64,000 nucleotides of DNA from Ochotona curzoniae (Eukaryota > Chordata > Mammalia > Lagomorpha > Ochotonidae), in NCBI RefSeq assembly GCF_017591425.1, contig NW_024467120.1, forward strand, positions 5,518,001 to 5,582,000. Reading direction: 5' to 3'. A program made the position numbers and the translations under genes. Below are positions 24,041 through 34,437 of this stretch, in pieces; the first letter of the stretch is position 1; each line of letters starts with the position of its first letter. The notes under the pieces were generated by a model. That model ran no database searches. It was not told where the DNA came from and worked only from the letters and a program-made list of their open reading frames with translations.

Positions 24041-24569
24041 AAATAGTAGATATTTTGCATCTTCATTGCTTGAAAATAAATTTTCAAAAATGATTCAACT
24101 CCCAGTCATGCTTGCTTGTTAAAAAGGGTTGAGATCATTTTGCTCACTGGTCTAAATCCCTTTTTATGTTCACATTATATATATTTTTAAAGTATGGGGG
24201 ATATTTTTGTAGTGCTGCAGCTAACAAGCATTCTGCAGCAGGAAGCTGTGTATTGTGGAGAGGCACATAGGAACCACCAAGTTATAGTTGCTTTCCAGCT
24301 TTGATCCATCCTCATTCAGTGGCACATAGAGGCACATAGCGGCAGCTGCATTTCCAATCATTCCTCCTGATTCGTACCTTGCAAGTGAGAAGACATGTTG
24401 TATGAATAGGTTGACTTCAGACTTGCTCTGAGAAAACAAAAGTTTACAATTGTCAGAATAAATTAAAAAGCACTATAAATAGCAAAGAACTGGGCATGGC
24501 GAGTTAAGTGCCACTGCCCCCAGTCTAATGGGTAAGTTGGCCTTGGGGTTCATGGAAATGACATCCACC
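24041..24569. other. Unique sequence with local duplications
   Basis: 'aggcacatag' occurs at about 24260 and again, doubled with a variant, near 24322-24340. A minus-strand interval at 24378-24427 is flanked by splice-like dinucleotides (see findings). No supported gene. Confidence 0.45.
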
Positions 24570-24682
24570 TTGTTCCTTTCCCTTCCTTTCACCTCGCCTC
24601 GCCGCGCCCCGCCCCGCCCCGCCCCGCCTCGCCTGCCCTTCCCTTGCCGTCCCTTCTCTTCCCTTGCAGTCCCTTCCCTTTT
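24570..24682. repeat. GC-rich pyrimidine simple repeat with G-quadruplex motif
   Basis: Degenerate CCTTCC / CCTCG / CCCCG repeats. Four C4 runs, at 24607-24610, 24612-24615, 24617-24620 and 24622-24625, are each separated by a single G, so the minus strand reads GGGGC four times. This fits the classic quadruplex pattern with one-base loops. All other bases around it are pyrimidine on the plus strand. Confidence 0.9.
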
Positions 24683-26539
24683 TTAAAGCACAAACTGTGG
24701 AATGAAGAAGAGGGAGGGAAAAAAACCAACTCCTCAAAATCAGCCAGACTAATTAGAGAGAAATCAAGAGAAGAAACAGAAAAGAAAGACAGTTTGAGCA
24801 TTAGTGAGACTTGTTTGGGAAAAGAATGTGACAGGTTCTTTAAAAGTATTATTGTCAAACGTGTCACTGTTTCATAGATGGCTGGAGCTACTTTGAGCTT
24901 CACGCTGATAGTTAATGATTGGAAACTATAAAAAGATTGAATAGGTAAAAGGCAAAGTGTCAGACTTAACTAGATTTTAATGAGCTTATTATTATCATTA
25001 TTTTTTTCCTGAAGGAAACAGTGCTAGGAAGTTTGTGTTCTCTTTTTTCATGCCCAGATTTCCATCTCTTTTGTAAGGAAACCTTGACAAAGGACTGGTG
25101 GGAGGGACAGCTCCGTAGTTCACATGTGAAGATCAGGCATTTTTACTTGTTTAAGAAGAGGACAGGTAGTGCTGAAGGTGGTTCCGAGGCTTGGCTGACA
25201 ACAATGAGGAGAGATTGATGGAAAGAACAGCAGAGCGCTTGTTTGTTTTTTGGTGGCATGCTGAGCAGAAGCCTTCTTCACACTGTGAGATGTAACAAAG
25301 AAATCCAAAGTGATTATACAGGTTCATTTGTCAGCATCACTGCTGCAGCTATTGCTGTGTGCAACAATGCGATGACAAGGCATTTATGGTTGATGGCTGG
25401 TTATTAGTGGCGTTGTAAGAGACATTAGAGCAGAGTAGGATTCATAGACCAGGAAGACAACAGCTTTCTGAACTCTGAACTCAGCAGGGTAGCCTTGCCA
25501 TTAAATTTGGTTGTGCTAACTTAATCTATAAACAAACAAACAGACAAGAAACTTGGAACATGAATCCATTTTCACCTTAATAGAAACTTAATAGAAATAG
25601 TCATGATTTCACTTCCTAAGCTTTTTGTCGCAGGTTAGTAGGCTGAGCACATAAAGAGGACTCAGAAATTTTCAAAAAAGAATTGACTGCTTCTGGGAAA
25701 CTTAGAACAAAATTTCAGGTTTTTTTTTTCTAAATAATTCTCTAATGGCTCTTGAAATATGAAATTTTGATTATGAATATACTATCTTGGGAAAATGAGT
25801 AATCAGGTACCAGGATCAAACCAACATTCTTATTAATGAGTTTTTGATGAATTGCTCCCAGCAGTAGGACATCTAATGTGCAGGTATGAAAATGGGTGGC
25901 ATAGTTCTTTGCCAAACGAAGGGGCTGTGTATTGTGAACAGTAGCCTGCCGTCGTCTGACGTCTTTGCAAGGTAGTGCCACCTGGCACCCATTGATGCGA
26001 ACACCTGTGAACTCCTGCGCTTGTATCTGGGCTTGCTATGTCCAACAGTGCAGTTTGGTTCACTGAGATGCAGGAGGTTTGTAAACAGAATGGCTAGAAA
26101 ATATACAGTGAAGATCTGAAGTGCAGAAGGAATTGTTTTGAGCAGTGATATTTCAATATTTTCAACACTGTCCATTCAAGAGATTCAGAAATATTAAAAC
26201 ACTAATTAATGCTCAGACTAATCACAAATAGAATAAATTAAAAAAAAAGATAATTCTACTCCTGGGTAGATAGAAAATTGAAGCTTTAAATAAGAATTGA
26301 CTAGTTTTGTTTAAGACTAAAGCTTGCACATTTTATTCAGAAATTCCTAAATTCTGTTAAAGGCATTTTTTTTTCCTGTTGCTTCCATTTCATGCTTATA
26401 TGGATCATGAAAATAAATTTTCTGTAATGATAAGCAAGGTGTAGGTGTTTTAGGCCTTTCCTAAGGAAATATAAGAATACATAAAAAAAAGCCTGTGGAA
26501 AACAGGTTTATTCTGGTGCAAAACAATTTTCTCTATCCA
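24683..26539. other. Unique non-coding sequence
   Basis: No interspersed repeat recognised over about 1.9 kb. A GC-moderate segment at 25860-26060 has overlapping open frames of 76-100 codons on the minus strand without recognisable domains. Confidence 0.5.
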
Positions 26540-26650
26540 GGAATTCAAAAGGTCTTAAAGAAATTCATGGAAAAATACATGTTACGAAAAACTATTCATG
26601 GATTCCAAGGGTTTTTTTTTTTTTTTTTTTGCACCTAAATAAGCTTCTAG
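26540..26650. mobile_element. Small MITE (mariner-like), copy 3, degraded
   Basis: 'ggtcttaaagaaattcatgg' starts the left terminal repeat, followed by 'tacatgttacgaaaaactat' and 'tcatggattcc'. A run of about 21 T then precedes 'gcacctaaataagct'. The right terminal repeat is degraded. Confidence 0.5.
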
Positions 26651-27398
26651 TTTGGCTTCAATTTTTTATTATGTGATCGCTGGAAGTATAAGAAGCCTTG
26701 AAAAACTACTGGGAAAGAAGGCCAGATAGTGGGAGTGCTGCTTCCATTTGTTCATGCTACTGGGTGCTGTCTCCATTGGTGTATTCCCTGTTACCACCAG
26801 GATTCAATATCTGTGCTTTCATCCATCTTCAGGCAGGAGGCTGGCGATCCACTAAGCAGAGAGAGGAAAGTGAGATGGAACAAGCCGCCTTCAAGTTGAG
26901 ATTTCCTTATCCTAGCAACTCAATGGTGTGATGTGGCACAGATGCTTAACTTCTGCTGCACTGACAGTTTTTATATGTTACTCTTGGATTCCACACTTCT
27001 TAAAAAATCAATTGTTGTTCACCCGATGACAGAAAGCTTAATCTTAACGTACAAGAAAAATATCCAAAGAGCATCTTTTTTCTGTATGTTATCAGAGAGG
27101 TGTACAAATGCTGCAGGGTTTTTGATGAGCTTAATAGAATGAGCACCAGGAATGAAGCTACTCATTTCCACAAAGGGTGAGCTTAAAGATCCTTGTACAT
27201 ATATCATGGACAATATTTATTGGCAAAAAGAAGAGCTCGTTTGAACTATATTGGGGACCACTCTTTCCTAAAGGTTCGGGTTATGTATTTCGTCTGGTGG
27301 GAGACTTCCCTGATTTCCAGTTGGTATATTCAGTATCTCTCATCTGTACTTTTCTTTCAATGCATTTGGTTATTTTGTAGTTATATTTTTTTTATAAT
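26651..27398. other. Unique non-coding sequence
   Basis: Mixed composition, short open frames only, nothing recognised. Confidence 0.5.
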
Positions 27399-27706
27399 TT
27401 TTAAACATTTATTTATTTTTATTGGAAAGTTAGATATACGGAGAAGGAAAGACAGAGAAGGAAGTTCTTCTGTCTGTTGATTCACTCCCCAGCAATGGCA
27501 GGAGCTGATTTGTTCCAAAGCCAGGAGCCAGGAGCCTCTTCCGGGTCTCCCAAATGGGTGCAGGGTCCCAAGGCTTTTGGCCATCCTTGACTGCTTTCTC
27601 AGGCCACAAGCAGGGAGCTGGATGGGAAGCAGACACGACCTGGTGCCCAAATGGGATCCTGGTACATGCAAGATGAGGACTTTAGTCGCTAGGCTACTGC
27701 ACCAGC
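27399..27706 (-). mobile_element. CSINE, young type, some decay
   Basis: Minus-strand copy with 'attggaaagttagatatacg', 'ttcttctgtctgttgattca', 'gccacaagcagggagctgga' and a 5' end at 'gcaccagct'. A possible imperfect duplication GTAGTTAT / GTAATTAT flanks it. Confidence 0.85.
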
Positions 27707-28027
27707 TGTAATTATTTTGACTGTACTCTTTTACTTGAATACACAATAAGAAAAGCATTAAGCAGCAGAAATTTGGGAGGTTTTTGAATATGCATCCTTT
27801 TTTTTTTTAAGACCTGGGTGCTTTCCTGGGTGTTCTTGAAGAGAACATGAATAGTTCAATGACAAGATTTCCATGAGTTTGCAGTGTTTTCTGGGCATAT
27901 GAACAGCAAGCCATTTTACAACGGGTAGATTTGGTAAGTGTGTCCAGGTCAAATAGTGGGACTGGATGCAAGGTCATCGCTCCAATAGGAATGCTAATTT
28001 TTTGTTGCACATGCTGAAGAATTTAGA

Positions 28028-28322
28028 GGTGAGGCTGACATAGTGGCATTGTGGGTAAAGCCACAATCTGCAATACCTGTATCCCATATTGGCACTGGGT
28101 CATGTCCTAGCTGCTCCACTTCCAATTAAATTTGCCTGAAAAGCAGTGGAAGATGGTTTGGGTATTTGGGGCCCTGCTACCCATATAGTTCCTGAGTCCT
28201 GACTTCTACCTGGCCCTGTGTTGGTGGCTTACCACCAACTGGAAACTAAACCAACATATAGAAGATTTCTAATCAATTATTCTCTCTAAATCTGACTTTC
28301 AAATAAACGAAACTTTAAAAAA
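28028..28322 (+). mobile_element. Old CSINE
   Basis: Plus-strand diverged copy: 'gtggcattgtgggtaaagcc', 'catattggcactgggtc', 'gcctgaaaagcagtgga', 'tctgactttcaaataaacg' and an A-rich end. Confidence 0.75.
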
Positions 28323-28555
28323 TGCAGAGAGTGCTACTGAACTTAATGTTTGGATGTTGTTTCTGTGGCTTTGAATATATTCAGGTGACCAAAGTTGTAC
28401 TACTGTCATTACAGAGGCTGAATTAACCCACTTGCAGTTCCCCTGCGATGCTGAGATTATTACATAAAAGGAACAATTTTTTTCTAATTGCTACATCAAG
28501 AGAAGAGGTGGTATAGAAGAAAAATCTCTAAAAACAAGCCAAAGGAGCAAAAATT
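28323..28555. other. Non-coding interval before the composite repeat
   Basis: AT-rich, nothing recognised. Confidence 0.5.
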
Positions 28556-28812
28556 TGTGGGTGGGTCAGGCATGTGGAGTGGAACCTTTGCTTCATCAGC
28601 CACTTTTGGCTGATGAGCAGGGGGTGGGGGAGTTTGAGGGGGATGTGACCTGCTCTGACCTCTTAAAAAGCAGCTGGCACCATCTTAACATTGGGCGCCA
28701 GGCTTTGCCCATAGACCACCTGCCAATAAAGTCTGGGTACTTGGGGTGATGAATTATTGCCTAGGGACACGGTACGTGCAAGTCAGGAATGACTCCTGAG
28801 GGACCCCTAACA
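28556..28812 (+). repeat. LTR-like module at the 5' side of composite copy 1
   Basis: A 257-bp GC-moderate segment that can be read as TG...CA. It has a TATA-like 'cttaaaaagc' near 28662 and AATAAA near 28724, about 60 bp downstream. That order and spacing are typical of an ERV LTR promoter and polyadenylation site. I see no short target duplication and no primer-binding site after it. It could be a solo LTR beside the composite repeat or the original 5' part of it. Confidence 0.35.
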
Positions 28813-28859
28813 ACATGCCAATGTAGTTGCAGTAAGTGAGGGGACTGAGGTGTGGTGGT

Positions 28860-31330
28860 TTGGAAGGGAGAGATGGGAAGATCTGTATGGGTCAGACTGA
28901 TTCAGCAGCCCACATGGGAGTCTAACACGGGCTTGTTACCGCAGAGCATCACTGACCACCACATGTCAGGTTACACAAAAGCTATGGCTGGGGGCCTGTC
29001 TAACACAGCTAGATCCCAGTACCTGATTGAGTTTTGAAACAGGTGACAGGTCACATTAGGCAGGACCATGACACTGACCAGCAAGTGAGAGAACCAGGCC
29101 TGGAGATAGACTCTGTGGGGGATATGTGGGCCCAGCCCCATGGAAATCCAAGTCCTGCTGGTTAGCTTAAGAGTTGGGGTGGTGATGGGCTGAACTAGGA
29201 GTGAACATGGAACCTGCCAACACTCATGGGTGCTGGGACTGGGAATAGGCTGGCAGGTCCAAGCTGCAGCACTTGCATGTACATCCTAAAACAGGGTGTG
29301 GGGTGGGCTGGCCCGCAACATGCACCAGCTCAAACAAAGGCCAAGATGGAGGGGCAGGCTATGCCGGGTAAAGGCCTAGCATCTGCTGGAGTGTGTGAGA
29401 TCTGAGTCTGGGAGTGGGCTGAGTGGGGGAACCTGGAAAACTCCCCTGTGGGGCCATAGCTCACACTGGTGAGCACATGTTCCAGACCTAGGGGTCAGGC
29501 AAGCTGAGCAAAGTAGCCCCATCCATTGGCAAGGATGTGTGTTGGTTTGGAAAGGGGTAGCCCGGGCAGGGCAGAGCAGACCTTGGCCTACTGGCGAGTG
29601 TAGAATCCAGGCTGGAGCACAGGTCATGCCGGGCTAGGGTATCACACCTATTGGTTTACGTGAGCCAGGGATGGGAGCAGACTGAGCATAGTCAGGTTGC
29701 AGCACCCGCTGGTGAGAGTTGGGACTGGGAGCAGGCTGGGCCAGGCTAAGCTGCAGCGTCTGAAGGCAAAGACTAAGGCAGATGAGGGGCTATATCAGAC
29801 AGGGGCAAAACAACCACTGGCATGCGCAAGGTCTGTGGATGGAAATAGACCTGGTTGGGGAGCAAAGGGGACACCCTGGCAGGGTTGTGATTCCCATTGG
29901 TGAGCGTGCGGTCCAGGGTGGGGGCTGCAGTCTGATCTGGATATGGCTGCAGGATCCCTCAGCATGTGTGTGGGCTGGGTCTAGGATGTGCCGGATTGGG
30001 CTAGAATCCAGCACCCACTGGAGCTTTTGAGAACCAGGGTAGGTGTAGGATGGGCTAGGCTAGGTTTCTGTCCCTGCTGAGCCATGCATCAGCTGTGTCT
30101 GGGTGTGGCCCAGGCTTGGCTGGGCTGTAGCACCCAATAACAAGAACCAGAATGGGTGAGGGCCTGTCAGGAAAGGCCACTTTTCATGTGGGACTAAGTA
30201 AGGCTGGCCCATAGACCCACTTTGTGGGCAAAGTTTGGCATTGAGAGAGATCCTGATGGAGGAGCTTGCGAAACTCCTCTTTTGGGATATACTATGTGGG
30301 TGAGTGTAAGAACCAAGATGGGGAGCAGCCCAGACCAGGCCAAAATATGGTACCCACTGGCAGACATTTGGCACAGGTTGGGGGCAGGTCAGGCTGGGTC
30401 AGCCCATATCACCTGCTGGTGAATCCAAGTGCCAGAATGGAGTGTAGGTCAGACCAGGTCAGAACACAATATCAGGCAGTCCACATGAGGGCCGGGACTG
30501 GGGGCTGGCAGGGCTGGGCTAGTCTGTAGTCCCCACCAATGTGAGTTGGAATAAGGGGTAGGCCTGGCCTGGCCAGGCTACAGCACCCACTGGCAAATAC
30601 TGAGGTGAGATGGGTTGTGCCAAACTGGGCTGCAGCACTCAACCAGCACATGTCAAACCCGGGGGGGTGGGATGGGATGGACCCAGTGGGGGCACTGTGG
30701 GGAATTTCCAACTAGGCCATTCTGCTTCTACTGGTGAGCATGAGACTGGGATGGGGGCAGACTGGGCTGGGCAGGACCACAACATCTGATGACCTACATG
30801 TGAGCTGCACCAGGGAAAAGCCAGACTGGGCTGACTGTACCTTCTGGTACATGCATAAGCCAGTGTGGGTGTGGCTGGCAGATAGTGGCACAGGGGGCAA
30901 ATTCTGTCAGGTGCAGTCATGGCTTAAACAGATGGTGGCGCCTGCTGGTACCAATGTGGACTGGATAGTGGGGCTGGTTGGGACAAACTGGGCTTCAATG
31001 CCCACCAACATGTACAAGAGCTAAATAGGATGTGGGACATAAAGGACAAATCTGTTGTACATTCTGGCAAGCACAGGAACTAGGTCAGGGGGAGGGCCTG
31101 GTAGGGGATTTTGTGGGTTGCTCCGACTATGCTGCAGCTCCCACTGGTTTGCATGAAGGTGAGCTTGTGGTGGGCAGGATTGGGCTCGACTCCAACACCC
31201 TTTGGTTCGCATAAAACATGGGGCTGGAGACAGAACCGACCCAGCAATTACAACTACCGGTGTATGTGTAGGCTGATTTGGGTGACAGACTGTGCCGGAC
31301 CCTGTATTGGCAATCACACACAAGAATCAA
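28860..31330 (+). repeat. Degenerate ~59-bp tandem array, about 40 units
   Basis: Units are marked by variants of CCCACTGGTGAGCATGAG followed by 'gggatgggggcag', 'ctgggctgggc' and GCAG. Marker positions at 29466, 29522, 29588, 29648 and 29706, at 30013, 30073 and 30132, and at 30350, 30411, 30470, 30531 and 30586 give spacings of 55-66 bp. The plus strand is strongly G-over-C and A-over-T biased. Units are individually distinct, which indicates an old array. Confidence 0.85.
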
Positions 31331-31740
31331 GTCTTGATTGGCTTCAGATGACGTTTCTTTGTTGATTCCCTACCAACTGAACTGCTGGACTCAGAACCCC
31401 AACCATAGAGAGAAGTGCAGGCTCTGTGATCTGACCATGGAGTGCATGTGTCAAAGCTGAGCCTCCTCAGTGGTTCAGACGGAGCAATGGACAGCATGTC
31501 CAAATGCACATGGAGGATATGGGAGTACATTGGAGCCCTCAGAGGATACCTGGTATCACAGCAGAGGATGCATGACAGGGCAAATTGATCACATACTTTG
31601 GCCAAGTGTTGGCAGTGAATTCTAGGGAGACGAAAACTCTAAGGTGGACTATGTCAGCCAGTGGATTCTGTAGAGCTTTCATTGCGGTTGGAGTGGTGGG
31701 ATCACCAGCAATTCAGGACTGCTGAACTATCAAAACCTCT
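31330..31740 (+). repeat. Conserved 3' module of the composite element
   Basis: Non-tandem segment shared with copy 2 (38290-38700) and, with an internal deletion, copy 3. Landmarks are 'actcagaaccccaaccat', 'ggttcagacggagca', 'tgcacatggag', 'tggactatgtca' and 'gaactatcaaaacc'. Copy 1 departs from the others right after 'cttgag'. Confidence 0.85.
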
Positions 31741-32106
31741 TGAGAATTTCATGGTGTTGCAAATTCTATTTTTCTTCCTGTTGTTTATTTTGTATTGTGG
31801 CTTTTCATTTAAGGGGATGTATGGTGACTGTGTAATGGAGACTATCAAGTCCAGATGTGAGGATGCAGTGCAGTGTGCATCTCTACTTTCAGATCCAAGA
31901 TGGACTCCCAATGAAACTGTTTACTATCTTGACAATAGGATGCTGGATTTTGCCATTGTCCATGTCTGCAATGATGAACATGTCACTTTATGAAGAACTA
32001 TAGTATAGTAATAATATAGGGGAATTTGGTGCGTGGCAGTGTAACTGTATCATATATTAATGATAGTAATTTAAAAAGAAGTAAAAAAATAATTAATTAA
32101 AAAATA
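31741..32106 (+). repeat. Alternative 3' tail of composite copy 1
   Basis: AT-richer sequence without counterpart in copies 2 and 3, ending 'aaaaagaagtaaaaaaataa' and further A/T. A 110-codon open frame runs across 31661-31993 but starts inside the repeat module and has no recognisable domain. It may be another subfamily's 3' end or unrelated flanking DNA. Confidence 0.5.
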
Positions 32107-34142
32107 GTGATGGGTATATTCACCATAACATAAATTCAAATTAAATTGAAAGAAAAAGACGAAGAATGTATAAGAACAAACACTTACAATGGGTAATCTT
32201 ATTTGCCAGTGTTATCTAAATAAAGAATAATTATTTAGAGAAAAACTTAAATCAACCTCAACCATATCACTTACTTGTATCTCTCTCCTTCCTTCCTTCC
32301 TTCCTTCCTTCCTTCCTTCCTTCCTTCCTTCCTTCCTTCCTTCCTTCCTTCCTTCCTTCCTTCCTTCCTCTCTTTCTCTTCTACTTTGCCTACTTTAACT
32401 TATTCACAGAAATTCTGACAACTCCACACAGATTTCCTACATGTCCTCTTGCTCCAGTCACTGACTTTGAAATGGAATCATTTCACATTTAATCCTGTCT
32501 TAATATATTGTATGTCACAGCCAAGCCATAAGCATATTTGAGACATGCTTTTTGGGAAGAGAAAATACCTTATTACAGAAGTGACCAAGAATAGCTCCTT
32601 TAAGGGAGACAAAATGGGATTGCATACATTGCCTCTTTACTGTGTTTCTTTCATGGGGTGTAAAATAAGTTCTGTTGCAGTTGAGTGTTTGGTTGGCAGA
32701 TGTAATGGCTGCGGTATTATAACTTCCTCCATGCTGTGCCTATTTCCATTTGATTTTTTTAATAGCACTCTTATGAACAACACAGGGCAAAGTTTATCAA
32801 GCCTATCATGTGGAGGCATGAACCAAAATACAGCATCTCATCTAAGCAGATAGGCAGCTGCTCAGAGATGTGTCTAATTCTTACTGCCTCATCTCCCTGC
32901 TTAAGCCGTCTTTTTATTAGTCCAAACACGGCCCTCAATGAGCTTTTCTGTTTGCAATAAATCTACTAAATGTAATGGCTTTCTTATTATTGCTATATTT
33001 TGATTCAGGATTTCAGAAAACGGTACTACATCAATGTGCAAATGTGCAATGTCTTTTTAATGCTGATCCTTAATGGTACATAAGTGCTTTGAAAGGTGTG
33101 CAAATGTGAAATTGAAAAAAATAAAGATAAATGCTTAATACAGATGACACTAAATTTGGGAGTACTCAATAGGGTTATAAACCCATGTGCTTGTACAATT
33201 TCCATTCAATAGAGAAAAAGTAAGTTCTAAAAGTAGTTATGAAAGAATAAGGCATAAGAGCCTTAAACAGAATGATTTAGTGTCCTAAGAATACAAAAAA
33301 CTCAGCAACTTGCCACTGTGTGTGTTTATGCATTGTATGTGTGTGTTTGTGTATGTGTGAGGTTTGCCAGATCTTTGCCAGTGGTGCTAAATAGGAGAGT
33401 TATTAAGCAATCACAGTGAGGGTTCCAGCATTCTACAGCTGGAATCTGTGCAGGTGCAGCTTTCTGGTCGCAGGCCAGCATTATTTTGCAATACTGCTGG
33501 CAGTAACCATTTTTAAATAGAAACATGATTGCACTTTATTTTAATATTTCTCTCTTCCACTTCCCCTCCTACTGTAAATCAACCCTGCTCTGAGCATAGA
33601 GTCTTTGCCAAGGTTTCTGGTAACAGATTAAGCCCACTGGGCTGAACCTGTTTACAGTGGTTGCAAACACAAGGAGTGAGTTTACTGCAGTTGGTATTGC
33701 ACATGTGACTGAGAAAGACAATGTTAACCATGCAAAGAAACTTTGCTCAAGCTTTTGTGGTGCTTGGAGATGAACTGTTTAACTTTCCCCAAGATCACAA
33801 CAGTCCTCATGATTGTTCTCTTAAACTGCAGGTTCTGAGAAGAACTTCTTAAAAATTGGTTAGGTTGGAATAAAACAGATCCCTATTAATTAAAGAAGTT
33901 TAAATGTAAGAAGTATTTACCTTCTCAGAAACTATTCCAAATACTTTACATAGGACAATTCTTCAGGAAGCTCATGGCAAATGCAGTTAAAATATGCTTA
34001 TTATGGTACAGATGTTTTTGAAATTCATGCCATGTTCTGTGATAGAAACTCTTTCAACTTTGTAAACTGTTCTGAGTGTAAATGAATAAAAATCTTCCTG
34101 TTAATTCTATGAAAAAAAATGATGCTAATGAAAAAATAACTG
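32107..34142. other. Unique sequence, repeat-poor
   Basis: Contains the TTCC microsatellite and a short TG-rich patch at 33316-33360. The segment 32860-33110 has no repeat similarity and a composition like conserved non-coding DNA, which only alignment could confirm. No gene supported. Confidence 0.5.
32287..32369. repeat. (TTCC)n microsatellite
   Basis: About 20 uninterrupted TTCC units, flanked by CT-rich sequence. Long and pure, so likely length-polymorphic. Confidence 0.97.
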
Positions 34143-34437
34143 TTTCACAGTCCAAGAGCTACCCACAGAGAGGGAGGGAGAGACAGAGATCTGCCATTTA
34201 TTGGTTTATTCTTCAGATGCCTGCAATTGCTGGGGCTTGGCAAGGACAGCCTGGATGTGGGAACCCCACTGAGTCTTTCACAAGAAGAGAAGAATCCCAG
34301 TTGCTTGAGGTTTTGCAATTGCCTCCCACAGTCTGTGTTAGAGAAAGCTGGAGTTGGAAGCTGAAGCTTGGAATCAAACCCAGGAACTCCAATGGAGGAT
34401 ATTATCAGCTTAACCACCAGGCTAAATGGCTATCCCA
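34143..34437 (-). mobile_element. Old CSINE
   Basis: Minus-strand diverged copy: 'gagagacagagatctgcc', 'attgctggggcttggcaagg', 'ctggagttggaagctgaagc', 'ttggaatcaaacccagga' and a degraded head near 'aaccaccaggctaaatggc'. Confidence 0.7.

Larger units (their letters stand above)
28556..32106 (+). mobile_element. Composite G-rich retroelement, copy 1 (longest)
   Basis: Longest of three related elements in the window. Order: an LTR-like module (28556-28812), a short leader with no clear repeats, a G-rich array of degenerate ~59-bp units (about 28860-31330), a 3' module (31330-31740) also found in copies 2 and 3, then a tail not shared with them (31741-32106) ending in an A-rich stretch near 32076-32106. 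No frame is long enough to encode a transposase or reverse transcriptase, so any mobility must have been borrowed. The 5' boundary is uncertain and no target duplication was found. It may already exist in a lagomorph repeat library. Confidence 0.7.

Noticed and set aside
24590..24682. CpG island or promoter
   Set aside because: The CpGs come from a short CCCCG/CCTCG simple repeat. The GC-rich stretch is only about 40 bp and has no flanking CpG-rich DNA or exon.
29697..30530. Overlapping open frames in the G-rich array
   Set aside because: Low stop density follows from the G-rich, TAA-poor composition. Frames shift between units, so there is no repeat-encoded protein.
28860..31330. CRISPR-like array or satellite DNA
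   Set aside because: Units are contiguous and degenerate without constant repeat plus unique spacers, and the host sequence is clearly mammalian. The array is part of a dispersed retroelement, not a satellite block.
31661..31993. 110-codon open frame at the end of composite copy 1
   Set aside because: It begins in the shared 3' module, is not open in copies 2 and 3, and shows no recognisable domain.
28556..32106. L1 5' UTR with monomers as an explanation of the composite element
   Set aside because: Monomer arrays of L1 promoters are followed by ORF1. Here copies 2 and 3 pass from the array to a non-coding 3' module and an A tail, with no ORF1 or ORF2 attached.
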